Shown: piece by piece, positions 1-5,864 of the stretch
Position numbering within the stretch: the stretch's first letter is position 1
Layout of the letters: every line of letters begins with the position of its first letter
Source: Bacteroidales bacterium
GTDB lineage: Bacteria; Bacteroidota; Bacteroidia; Bacteroidales; Muribaculaceae
DNA: 6,023 bases
Direction of reading: 5' to 3'
NCBI GenBank assembly: GCA_004552485.1
Contig: SFOH01000077.1
Coordinates: 1 to 6,023 of the forward strand
The notes under the pieces: model-generated
Databases searched by the model: none
What the model saw: the letters and a program-made list of their open reading frames with translations, nothing else
What the model was told of the DNA's origin: nothing
Translations under genes and position numbers: made by a program

Positions 1-70
1 CCGTTCGCAATTGCATGGGGTCTCCGACCTGCCGTTCTTTATCTACCGTCTGACGGTCATCTTCGGTTAG
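1..70 (+). CDS. 3' end of an unidentified protein (partial)
   Basis: Reading from base 2, an open frame gives 22 residues ending ...DLPFFIYRLTVIFG and then a TAG stop at 68-70. The codons are ordinary for this genome (CTG, GTC, ATC, TTC). The last residues alternate (F-x-Y-x-L-x-V-x-F), which is how the final strand of an outer-membrane beta-barrel often looks; that is a weak inference from very little sequence. I do not recognise the family. Another + frame stays open into the AT-rich repeats downstream, and one - strand frame is also open across this stretch, so the frame choice rests on codon quality and on the stop falling just before the noncoding repeat array. The start lies outside the window. 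Confidence 0.5.
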   Translation, partial: RSQLHGVSDLPFFIYRLTVIFG

Positions 71-100
71 CCCTGCCACGGAACTACGCCGCTGCCCCCC

Positions 101-165
101 AATTGGTCCTAATTGGTCTTATAAGTCTTATAAATCTTATAAATCTTATAAGACTTATAAAAATT
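101..165. repeat. AT-rich tandem array of 10-bp and 9-bp units
   Basis: Two decamers, AATTGGTCCT (101-110) and AATTGGTCTT (111-120), are followed by nonamers ATAAGTCTT (121-129), ATAAATCTT (130-138), ATAAATCTT (139-147), ATAAGACTT (148-156) and a degenerate ATAAAAATT (157-165). The array fills most of the space between the upstream stop codon and the symporter promoter. It is far more AT-rich than the genes on both sides. My impression is that arrays of this CTTATAAG/CCTAATTGG type recur in Bacteroidales intergenic regions, but I cannot verify that here. Function unknown. Confidence 0.85.
119..160. promoter_or_regulatory. Perfect 15-bp inverted repeat upstream of the symporter promoter
   Basis: TTATAAGTCTTATAA (119-133) is the exact reverse complement of TTATAAGACTTATAA (146-160), with a 12-base spacer. 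The symmetry arises because the fourth nonamer of the array has GA where the first has GT. The element ends about 40 bp before the TACCTTTG box at 202. It could be an operator, a weak hairpin ending the upstream transcript (it lacks a clean T-tract on the + strand), or a by-product of the tandem array. The symmetry is seen directly; the function is not known. Confidence 0.55.
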
Positions 166-179
166 AGCCGGCAGAGATG

Positions 180-209
180 CTGATTGCAAGGGAATTTTTT
201 GTACCTTTG
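180..209 (+). promoter_or_regulatory. Bacteroidetes-type promoter of the symporter-lgt unit
   Basis: TACCTTTG at 202-209 matches the Bacteroidetes sigma-ABfr -7 consensus TAnnTTTG exactly. The -33 element is weak: the nearest candidate is TTG at 184-186, which is closer than the usual spacing of about 20 nt. Transcription would be expected to begin a few bases after the box, near 213-217, leaving almost no leader before the ATG at 220. No similar box was found in the gap before lgt, so this promoter probably serves both genes. Confidence 0.7.
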
Positions 210-219
210 CAGTCATATT

Positions 220-1653
220 ATGTTTGAAGCAATTGGAAATTTTATAGTAACCGTAGCCGACTTCCTATGCGGCTACCCCTTGTTCTTCCTGTTAATCGGC
301 GGCGGCCTCTACCTGTTTCTGCGAAGCGGGTTCATCTCGCTGCGCCGTCTCCCCGCCTCTGTCCGCGTGCTGCGCGAAGGCAGCGGCAAAGGCCGTAACG
401 GCGAGATTTCGTCGGTTCAGGCCCTGCTGTCGGCCGTGGCCGGCACCGTGGGTCTGGGCAACATCGCCGGCGTGGCCATCGCCCTCGTCGTCGGAGGACC
501 GGGCGCCATCTTCTGGATGTGGATAAGCGCTCTGGTGGGAATGTGCACCAAGTTCCACGAAGGAACGCTCGCCATCATGTTCAAAGGCGTCGACCGCCAC
601 GGCCGGCCCCGCGGCGGCATCATGTACATCATCGAGAGCGCCTTCGGTCCGCGCTGGAAACCCCTCGCCGTCTTCTTCGCCGTGGCCGGTATGTTCGGCA
701 CGCTGTGCATCATCAACGCCAACCAGCTGGCCGAAGCCGTCGTCGCCACATTCACCACCCCCGAAGCTCTCGAAGGCAGCGCCTTCTTCTCGGGCCTGGG
801 CAGCGCCACCGGCCTTGGCAGCGAAGGCGCCTTCCGCCTCGTCTTCGGCCTCGCCGTCGCCATGGTCGTCGCTCTCGTCGTGCTCCGCGGCGTCACGCGC
901 ATCGCCCGCGTGGCCACCATCCTCGTGCCCTTCATGGTCGGCGTCTATTTCCTCATGGTCGCATACATCATCGCCACACACTTCGGCGACGTCCCCGGCG
1001 TCTTCCGCCGCATCTTCACCGAAGCCTTCAACCTTCAGGCCGGCTTCGGCGCCTTCGCCGGCATCGCCATCATCGGCGCACGCCGCGCCGCCCTGGTCAA
1101 CGACGCCGGCATCGGCACCGCCTCCATCATGCACGGCGCCTCGCGCAACACCCAGCCCATCCGCGAAGGCCTCGTGGCCATGCTCGGCCCGGCCCTCGAC
1201 TCGGGCCTGGTGTGCACCCTCACCGCCGTCGCCATCCTGCTCATGTTCCCCGGCTTCGACGCCGTCGAGGGCGTGCAGGGACTCTCCATCGCCATGGATG
1301 CCTTCAACCGCGCCATCCCCGGCGGCGCCTACCTGCTCATGGTCGTCGTCCTCTGCTTCTCGCTGTCGTCGATGTTCAGCTACTCCTACTACGGCACCAG
1401 CTGCGCCGCCTACCTGTTCGGCGCACGCCGCGCCCGCTATTACACGTGGTTCTTCATCGCGACACTCGTCGTCTTTGCCGTCATACCCGTGGGCGTGGCC
1501 GTGGGCCTCACCGACCTGTTCTACGCCTTCATGGCATTCCCCGCCATGGGCACCATCCTCGCCCTCTCCGGCCATGTGCGCCGAGCCGCCAAGGCCTATT
1601 TTTCCAACACCAAGCCAAAGACCGCCGAGGAACCTAAGAACACTAAGAACTAA
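220..1653 (+). CDS. AGCS-family sodium:alanine/glycine symporter
   Basis: This 477-residue inner-membrane protein belongs to the alanine or glycine:cation symporter (AGCS) family, which couples uptake of small neutral amino acids to Na+ (or H+). Visible family blocks are AGTVGLGNIAGVA (residues 74-86), GGPGAIFWMW (92-101), the RRAALVNDAGIGTAS segment (about 288-302, equivalent to the usual NEAGMGSAP motif), REGLVAMLGP (315-324) and YSYYGTSCAAYLFG near 388-401. About ten or eleven hydrophobic segments span the length, which is typical for the family. I chose the ATG at 220 because MFEAIGNFI...GYPLFFLLIGGGLYLFLR matches the usual N-terminus. An upstream in-frame TTG at 184 would lie within or before the promoter box. 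The C-terminal tail (EEPKNTKN) is made by a short DNA repeat. Third codon positions are heavily C-biased. Alanine versus glycine preference cannot be read from the sequence. Confidence 0.93.
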   Translation: MFEAIGNFIVTVADFLCGYPLFFLLIGGGLYLFLRSGFISLRRLPASVRVLREGSGKGRNGEISSVQALLSAVAGTVGLGNIAGVAIALVVGGPGAIFWMWISALVGMCTKFHEGTLAIMFKGVDRHGRPRGGIMYIIESAFGPRWKPLAVFFAVAGMFGTLCIINANQLAEAVVATFTTPEALEGSAFFSGLGSATGLGSEGAFRLVFGLAVAMVVALVVLRGVTRIARVATILVPFMVGVYFLMVAYIIATHFGDVPGVFRRIFTEAFNLQAGFGAFAGIAIIGARRAALVNDAGIGTASIMHGASRNTQPIREGLVAMLGPALDSGLVCTLTAVAILLMFPGFDAVEGVQGLSIAMDAFNRAIPGGAYLLMVVVLCFSLSSMFSYSYYGTSCAAYLFGARRARYYTWFFIATLVVFAVIPVGVAVGLTDLFYAFMAFPAMGTILALSGHVRRAAKAYFSNTKPKTAEEPKNTKN

Positions 1654-1656
1654 GAA
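1634..1656 (+). repeat. CTAAGAA heptamer repeat across the symporter stop codon
   Basis: Three copies of CTAAGAA lie at 1634-1640, 1643-1649 and 1650-1656, followed by degenerate relatives (TTTAGAA, CAAGAATTT) to about 1674. The TAA inside the third copy is the stop codon of the symporter, and the first two copies encode its last residues. The rest of the symporter-lgt gap is the same AAGAA-rich sequence, without a recognisable ribosome binding site, promoter or terminator. Confidence 0.7.
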
Positions 1657-1680
1657 TTTAGAACCAAGAATTTCAGATAA

Positions 1681-2496
1681 ATGCTAAGCTTCATCACCTG
1701 GAACGTCGACCCGGTCATCTTCAACCTCGGGCCGCTGCAGATTCGCTGGTACAGCATGATGTTTGCCGTGGGCTTCCTCATCGGCTACAACATCGTCGAA
1801 CGCATGTTCCGCCACGACGGAGCGCCGGAGAAGTGGTGCCCGCTGCTGTTGCTGTGGGTCATCGCCGGCACCATCATCGGCGCGCGCCTCGGCCACGTCT
1901 TCTTCTACGAATGGGACGATTACTCGGCCCATCCCGCCGAGATTCTGAAGACCTGGCACGGCGGCCTCGCCAGCCACGGCGGCGCCATCGGCGTCATCAC
2001 GGCCGTGCTCCTCTACAGCTGGATCACCACCAAACGCAGCCCGCTGTGGACCTTCGACCGCCTCGTCGTCGCCATCGCCCTCGTCGGCGGCCTCATCCGC
2101 ATCGGCAACCTCATGAACAGCGAGATCTACGGCCACGTGACCGAGCTGCCCTGGGGCTTCATCTTCGTGCGCAAGGGCGAGACGCTGCCCGCCCACCCCA
2201 CGCAGATCTACGAGGCGCTGTGCTATTTCGCCCTCTTCGGCCTGCTCATGTGGATGTACTGGAAGAAAGGTCTGGGCAACCGCCCCGGCCTAGTCTTCGG
2301 CACCTTCCTTGTGGGCTGCTTCCTGAGCCGCTTCCTCATTGAATTTGTAAAGAATGACCAGGTTGCGCGTGAAGCCACCATGACCCTTAACATCGGCCAG
2401 CTGCTGAGCATCCCCTTCATCCTGGCAGGTGTGTGGCTGATGGTGCGGGCCCTGATGCGTCCGCCCGTCGACCACCGCATACACCAGACAAAATAA
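1681..2496 (+). CDS. lgt: Prolipoprotein diacylglyceryl transferase (Lgt)
   Basis: Lgt transfers the diacylglyceryl group of phosphatidylglycerol to the lipobox cysteine of prolipoproteins in the inner membrane, the first step of lipoprotein maturation. The 271-residue protein has about seven hydrophobic segments. Known Lgt landmarks are present: IRWYS with Tyr24 (E. coli Tyr26), GARLGHVFFY (67-76), HGGLASHGG (93-101) with His99 matching the essential E. coli His103, the signature RIGNLMNSEIYG (140-151) with Arg140, Asn143, Glu148 and Gly151, HPTQIYEA (172-179), and RFLIEFVKNDQ (217-227) with Arg217 and Glu221 matching E. coli Arg239 and Glu243. Lys224 stands where E. coli has Arg246; I believe this is common in Bacteroidetes. 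The ATG is 27 nt after the symporter stop, so co-transcription is likely. Codon use is strongly C-ending, like the symporter. Confidence 0.97.
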   Translation: MLSFITWNVDPVIFNLGPLQIRWYSMMFAVGFLIGYNIVERMFRHDGAPEKWCPLLLLWVIAGTIIGARLGHVFFYEWDDYSAHPAEILKTWHGGLASHGGAIGVITAVLLYSWITTKRSPLWTFDRLVVAIALVGGLIRIGNLMNSEIYGHVTELPWGFIFVRKGETLPAHPTQIYEALCYFALFGLLMWMYWKKGLGNRPGLVFGTFLVGCFLSRFLIEFVKNDQVAREATMTLNIGQLLSIPFILAGVWLMVRALMRPPVDHRIHQTK

Positions 2497-2535
2497 AATA
2501 TCTGATGTAATCCGTTGATAAATTACACATTATAA

Positions 2536-2576
2536 ACAACAGTCGCTCTAAACAACAGTTTTGGGGCGGCTGTTGT
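2536..2576 (+). terminator. Hairpin(s) downstream of lgt, possible terminator
   Basis: ACAACAGTCGC (2536-2546) can pair with GCGGCTGTTGT (2566-2576) as an 11-bp stem with one G-T wobble and a 19-base loop. A second copy of ACAACAG at 2552-2558 can instead pair with CTGTTGT (2570-2576) around an 11-base loop. The two folds exclude each other. No T-tract follows directly (CACAAATGGGGG), so this is not a canonical intrinsic terminator. It lies in the 159-nt gap between lgt and the GIN-domain gene. I found no TAnnTTTG box in the remainder of that gap. Confidence 0.45.
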
Positions 2577-2655
2577 CACAAATGGGGGTGTGGATGCGTC
2601 TTTATTATGTACGACAATTAAGTCGGCCTTATATACGAATATTGGTTAAAGGATT

Positions 2656-3486
2656 ATGAAAAAGCAGATTGTTTCGATAGCAGCGATGACGGTGTGCGCC
2701 GCACTGGCGACATCATGCGTGAGCGGTATTAACGGTCGTCAGATGGTGAAGGCGTCAAACACAATGGCGGACACGGTCTATGAAGCGGAGAGTTTCAATG
2801 CCATAGACGTCTCCAACCAGGCACGTGTGATAATTACCACAGGAGGCAATTGTTCCGTAACGGCGCATGTGCCGGATAATGTAAAGGATTATTTCATTGT
2901 AAGGAGAAAGGGCAATAAGCTGATTGTCAGCAATCGTGGAATCAATTTGGACTATCCGGACAAGGAGAGGGCCCCGATTCTCTATGTGACTATGCCCTCT
3001 ATTGCCGCCATTGATGCCTCCGGACAGAGTGAGATAACATTGCAGGGAGACGTGGCGCAGCGGTTCGAGACAGTCGCCTCAGACCAGAGCCGGGTGATTT
3101 TCAGGAACGCGCTGTCCGCCGGCCACATTGCTCTGAAAGCAACAGGGCAAAGTGAGGTGGAAGGCAAAGAACTGACAGTGACTACCGCCGGCGTTGAGGC
3201 CGAAGATCAGGGACACATAGACATGACAACTCTCCGGGCCACCGGCGATGTGAGTGTGTCAACGGCGGGGCAGTCTGATATTGAATTCAGCGGCATCTCC
3301 TCCACTGCCTTTGTGTCATTTGAATCCGACGACCAGTCCCGAATTTCGGTCGGGAAGATTAACGCTGCCACCGGCTCAGCCAACGCATCCGGGCAGAGCG
3401 ATATCAAAGTGAAGAATCTCACCGGCAGGTTCACCGCCAAAGTGAGAGGCCAGGCATCTTGCTCTTTCCCTCCATCAAACAATTGA
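2656..3486 (+). CDS. GIN-domain (DUF2807-like) lipoprotein
   Basis: This 276-residue protein resembles the 'head GIN domain' putative auto-transporter adhesin family (DUF2807), common in Bacteroidetes and of unknown molecular function. Residues 1-20 form a signal peptide ending LATS before Cys21, a plausible lipobox, so it is probably a lipoprotein. Cys21 is followed by VSGING, without an acidic surface-export signal, which favours a periplasmic-facing anchor (inference). Residues 41-95 carry the usual first part (ESFNAIDVSNQARVIITTG and later KLIVSNRG). From 121 to 268 a repeat of about 20-21 residues builds a regular beta architecture: GQS at 123, 164, 205 and 246 alternates with DQS/DQG at 143, 184 and 226, and ends at RGQAS. 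ATG 2656 is preceded by AAAGGA at very short spacing. Codon use is more mixed than in the symporter and lgt, so it may have a different expression level or history. Function is unassigned. Confidence 0.85.
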   Translation: MKKQIVSIAAMTVCAALATSCVSGINGRQMVKASNTMADTVYEAESFNAIDVSNQARVIITTGGNCSVTAHVPDNVKDYFIVRRKGNKLIVSNRGINLDYPDKERAPILYVTMPSIAAIDASGQSEITLQGDVAQRFETVASDQSRVIFRNALSAGHIALKATGQSEVEGKELTVTTAGVEAEDQGHIDMTTLRATGDVSVSTAGQSDIEFSGISSTAFVSFESDDQSRISVGKINAATGSANASGQSDIKVKNLTGRFTAKVRGQASCSFPPSNN

Positions 3487-3544
3487 CCGCCGGACACATC
3501 CTCTAAGGCAAGAGAGCTTCATTAAAAATGCCCCATAAAAAACA

Positions 3545-3576
3545 AGGCCGCGTCTCCCATCCGGGAAACGCGGCCT
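3545..3576. terminator. Shared bidirectional terminator between convergent genes
   Basis: AGGCCGCGTCTCCC (3545-3558) pairs with GGGAAACGCGGCCT (3563-3576): a GC-rich 14-bp stem with one C-A mismatch and the tetraloop ATCC. On the - strand the stem runs into TTGTTTTTTATG, a good T-tract, so it should end transcription of the secreted-protein gene. On the + strand ATTATTTATGG follows, which is weaker. It sits 58 nt after the GIN-domain gene and 56 nt after the stop of the - strand gene, almost exactly midway. Confidence 0.88.
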
Positions 3577-3632
3577 ATTATTTATGGCTCGTGGCCTTGT
3601 ACCGGGGCGGATTGTGCGTCCGCCGGCGTTGC

Positions 3633-5735
3633 TTATTTAATCATTACCTTGCTGACCTTATCGCCCTGACGACGGATGTAGAGGCCGGCTTCGGGATTGT
3701 CCACCTTCATGCCCTGCAGGTTGAAGTACTCAACCGGGGCATTGGCGTCATCGCTGACAACGTCGCTGACGGCGGAAATGTATTTTTTCACGCTGAGGTC
3801 GTCAATGCGAGTGTTGGAATATGTGGTCCGGCTCTTGTTGTGGAAACCGACGTGGTAATTGCCGCCCTTGGCAACAGAGAATTTCACCTCAACGTGCTTC
3901 CAGCCACTGGCTGCACTGTCGTAGAGATAGTCGTTGTCAATGGAGTAGAGCACCTGGCTGAAGCTGTCAAGGTTCTCAGGGTCAGTGCCGAGGCATACGT
4001 CCAGAGTGGCTTTGTCAAAGCTTGAGCCGTTGCCGTAGAACTCAACGATGTATTCGCCGGCAGCGGGGAACTCGATGGCGGGAGAGATGAGCCAGTCATC
4101 GCCAAGATTGGAGGCGCCGGCGGTGTGGGCATAGGCAGTCTTCTTGCCGCTGTGGACATAGCTCTTGACGCCGAAGTGCCAGCCGCTGTCGTTGTTGGTG
4201 TTGTTTGCACAGTTCTTGATGGTCCAGAGAGAAGTGTCGTCCGAATCCTCAAAGCCGCAGGTATAGGGGAGAGAAGCCACGCCAGCCAGGACGACAGTGT
4301 TGGACTCGGCACGTTCGCCTACCTGTCCACCACAAACGGGTTCAACGATGTAGGAATAGCCGCCGGTCTTGTCCAGGGTCTCGGTGAAGGTGGTTGCTGC
4401 CAGGCCCTCGGCCACCTGTGTCTCCACCACGCCTTCTTTGCGGAAGACATTGTAGGTGATGGCGTCATAGTCGGCATATCCGCCGTTGACGGTCGACACG
4501 GGTTTCTCCCATTTTACGGTGACAACGCCGTCGGCGATGCTTGCTGCGAGACTCTGAACGGCGTTCAGACGGTCCATGCCGGCGAAGGCATCAGCAAAGG
4601 CGGGGAAGCCGTTGCCCGACTCATTGAAGGGAATGACTTCGAATGTGACATTGCCGTTGGGGGCCTTGTCGTAGGTGAAGGCTGTCTCGGCACCGTTTAG
4701 GATGGCTATGGGCTCGGGAACGCCTATGCAGTAGATGCGCACGCCGGTGACAGTGGTGGCATTGCCGCTGTAGTCCTGAGTGGGGAGTGTCCAGGTCAGG
4801 TGGACGGTATACGGGTCTTTCTCGTCGACCACGGCCTTGAAATCGGTGGCCGCAAGAGGAGCGGTGGCGTTGACCTGCTTGTCCTTGAAGAAGAGGCCGG
4901 TGAGCTGGGCGTCGTCACCCAGCTTATTGAGCTTCTCATAGTCGGTTTGGAAGTCCACGAAACCGCCGGGAACGCCAGTTGTCAGGTCAATCTCGCAGAA
5001 GTGGCCGTAGCTGGGATGCTGCTGAGCCCACCACAGGTGTCCTTCGGCGTCAAAGGCCATGGACTGGAACTGCTCGACAGTGCCAAGCTTGTGACGGGGA
5101 GCGGCAGAAGTGACGGCACCGGTGAATTTGTCCACCTTATAGAGGTAGCGGTAATGAGTCATGCCATAGAGTTGTCCTTGAGCGTCACAAGCAAGGGTGA
5201 CAAGGCCGTCGGTGTCTTCCTTGCCGTTTCCGTCAATGGCTTTAAGCTCGCCGGGAGAGCCTATGACGCGGCAGTTGCCGTTGGCCATGTCCACCACGCA
5301 CAGAGAGGTGGGGGTGATGATGCCTGAGGTGGCCTTGTCCTCTATGAGGCCATACATGGTGTTCGTGGTATAGTCATAGGTCATGTCAACGACGCGAGCG
5401 CCCGACTTGAACTTAGAGTCCAGACGTTTGAAGGTGGTGGCGTCATAGATGGAATAGTCATATAACGAGATGGTGCCGTACATATCGTCCAGCTCGCCGC
5501 GGAAGGTGTAGACCTTGCCGTCGACGTATTCACCGGCAATGGGGTGATAATTGCCGTACCTGTCGGTGGTGGAATAATTCAGCTTCTGAGGAGTCTCCAC
5601 GTCAAAAGACACGAAGCCGCGTTTTCCATCCTTAGCGTTGAGGATGTAACCGTAGGCTGTTGTGGCGGCCGATGCAGACGTGGCCATGCAGCAACAGCAA
5701 GCGGCGGCAAGGAGGGTGCGTAAATTTCTGTTCAT
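3633..5735 (-). CDS. Secreted multidomain protein: propeller-like, FN3-like, cleaved-adhesin-like, sorting tail
   Basis: A 700-residue exported protein. Residues 1-23 form a signal peptide with an unusual CCCC run (13-16) and an ASA cleavage site before ATTAYG. Residues 24-290 contain repeated strand patterns such as MYGLIED, LYGMTHYRYLYKVDKFTG and MAFDAEGHLWWAQQ, suggesting a beta-propeller-like module. Two fibronectin type III-like domains follow (about 295-390 and 392-486; TVHLTWTLP and VVTVKWEKP mark their strands). Residues 487-652 look like a cleaved-adhesin/choice-of-anchor-J jelly roll (CGFED...WTI, GWHFG, DDWLISPAIEFP, IDDLSVKKY). The end (669-700: YFNLQG..V..PEAGLYI..QG.KVSKVMIK) resembles the C-terminal sorting tails of Bacteroidales secreted proteins (type IX secretion type). 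No catalytic motif is seen; a surface binding or adhesion role is inference. It has its own promoter and leader. Confidence 0.85.
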   Translation of the reverse strand: MNRNLRTLLAAACCCCMATSASAATTAYGYILNAKDGKRGFVSFDVETPQKLNYSTTDRYGNYHPIAGEYVDGKVYTFRGELDDMYGTISLYDYSIYDATTFKRLDSKFKSGARVVDMTYDYTTNTMYGLIEDKATSGIITPTSLCVVDMANGNCRVIGSPGELKAIDGNGKEDTDGLVTLACDAQGQLYGMTHYRYLYKVDKFTGAVTSAAPRHKLGTVEQFQSMAFDAEGHLWWAQQHPSYGHFCEIDLTTGVPGGFVDFQTDYEKLNKLGDDAQLTGLFFKDKQVNATAPLAATDFKAVVDEKDPYTVHLTWTLPTQDYSGNATTVTGVRIYCIGVPEPIAILNGAETAFTYDKAPNGNVTFEVIPFNESGNGFPAFADAFAGMDRLNAVQSLAASIADGVVTVKWEKPVSTVNGGYADYDAITYNVFRKEGVVETQVAEGLAATTFTETLDKTGGYSYIVEPVCGGQVGERAESNTVVLAGVASLPYTCGFEDSDDTSLWTIKNCANNTNNDSGWHFGVKSYVHSGKKTAYAHTAGASNLGDDWLISPAIEFPAAGEYIVEFYGNGSSFDKATLDVCLGTDPENLDSFSQVLYSIDNDYLYDSAASGWKHVEVKFSVAKGGNYHVGFHNKSRTTYSNTRIDDLSVKKYISAVSDVVSDDANAPVEYFNLQGMKVDNPEAGLYIRRQGDKVSKVMIK

Positions 5736-5782
5736 GATAATAACTTTATGAAAAATTGATATAATGAATTAAGTACTCTATT

Positions 5783-5828
5783 GGATGTGTGATATATTGG
5801 TGCGTGGATGTGTGATATATTGGTGCGT
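5783..5828. repeat. Two perfect tandem copies of a 23-bp unit in the leader of the secreted-protein gene
   Basis: Copy 1 (5783-5805) and copy 2 (5806-5828) are identical and directly adjacent. Each runs GGATGTGTGATATATT then GGTGCGT on the + strand. The pair lies between the predicted start of transcription (near 5858) and the start codon (5735) of the - strand gene, so it would be in the mRNA leader. Two copies of a sequence-specific site for a protein or small RNA, or a recent slippage duplication, would both fit. The rest of the leader (5736-5782 and 5829-5864) shows no recognisable element. Confidence 0.95.
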
Positions 5829-5864
5829 TCTATCGGTCTGTTCGCATAATACACTGCCACGGCA

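Noticed and set aside
184..219. TTG at 184 as the symporter start
   Set aside because: It would place the TACCTTTG box inside the gene, and the added residues (QGNFLYLCSHI) do not look like an AGCS N-terminus. ATG 220 fits the family.
292..1575. 427-codon open frame on the - strand opposite the symporter
   Set aside because: It is rich in Gly, His, Glu, Asp and Ala without any domain pattern. The strong C bias at third codon positions of the symporter removes stops from this antisense frame. The symporter itself has clear family motifs.
519..1687. Long + strand frames overlapping the symporter (372 and 290 codons)
   Set aside because: Their translations are Arg/His/Pro-rich or Ser/Pro/Ala-rich low-complexity strings, the expected result of reading C-biased codons out of frame.
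1684..2342. Frames overlapping lgt on both strands
   Set aside because: All are shadows of lgt, whose catalytic and signature residues are unambiguous.
1681..3486. lgt and the GIN-domain lipoprotein as a dedicated lipoprotein-maturation pair
   Set aside because: Lgt acts on all lipoproteins, the gap is 159 nt with a hairpin, and codon style differs. Adjacency alone does not support a special partnership.
3528..5327. Three + strand frames (165, 191 and 175 codons) opposite the secreted protein
   Set aside because: They lie entirely or almost entirely antisense to a gene with a coherent signal peptide, domains and tail. They have no promoter box of their own and no recognisable motifs.
5783..5828. 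CRISPR array
   Set aside because: The two copies are directly adjacent with no spacer and there are no cas genes.
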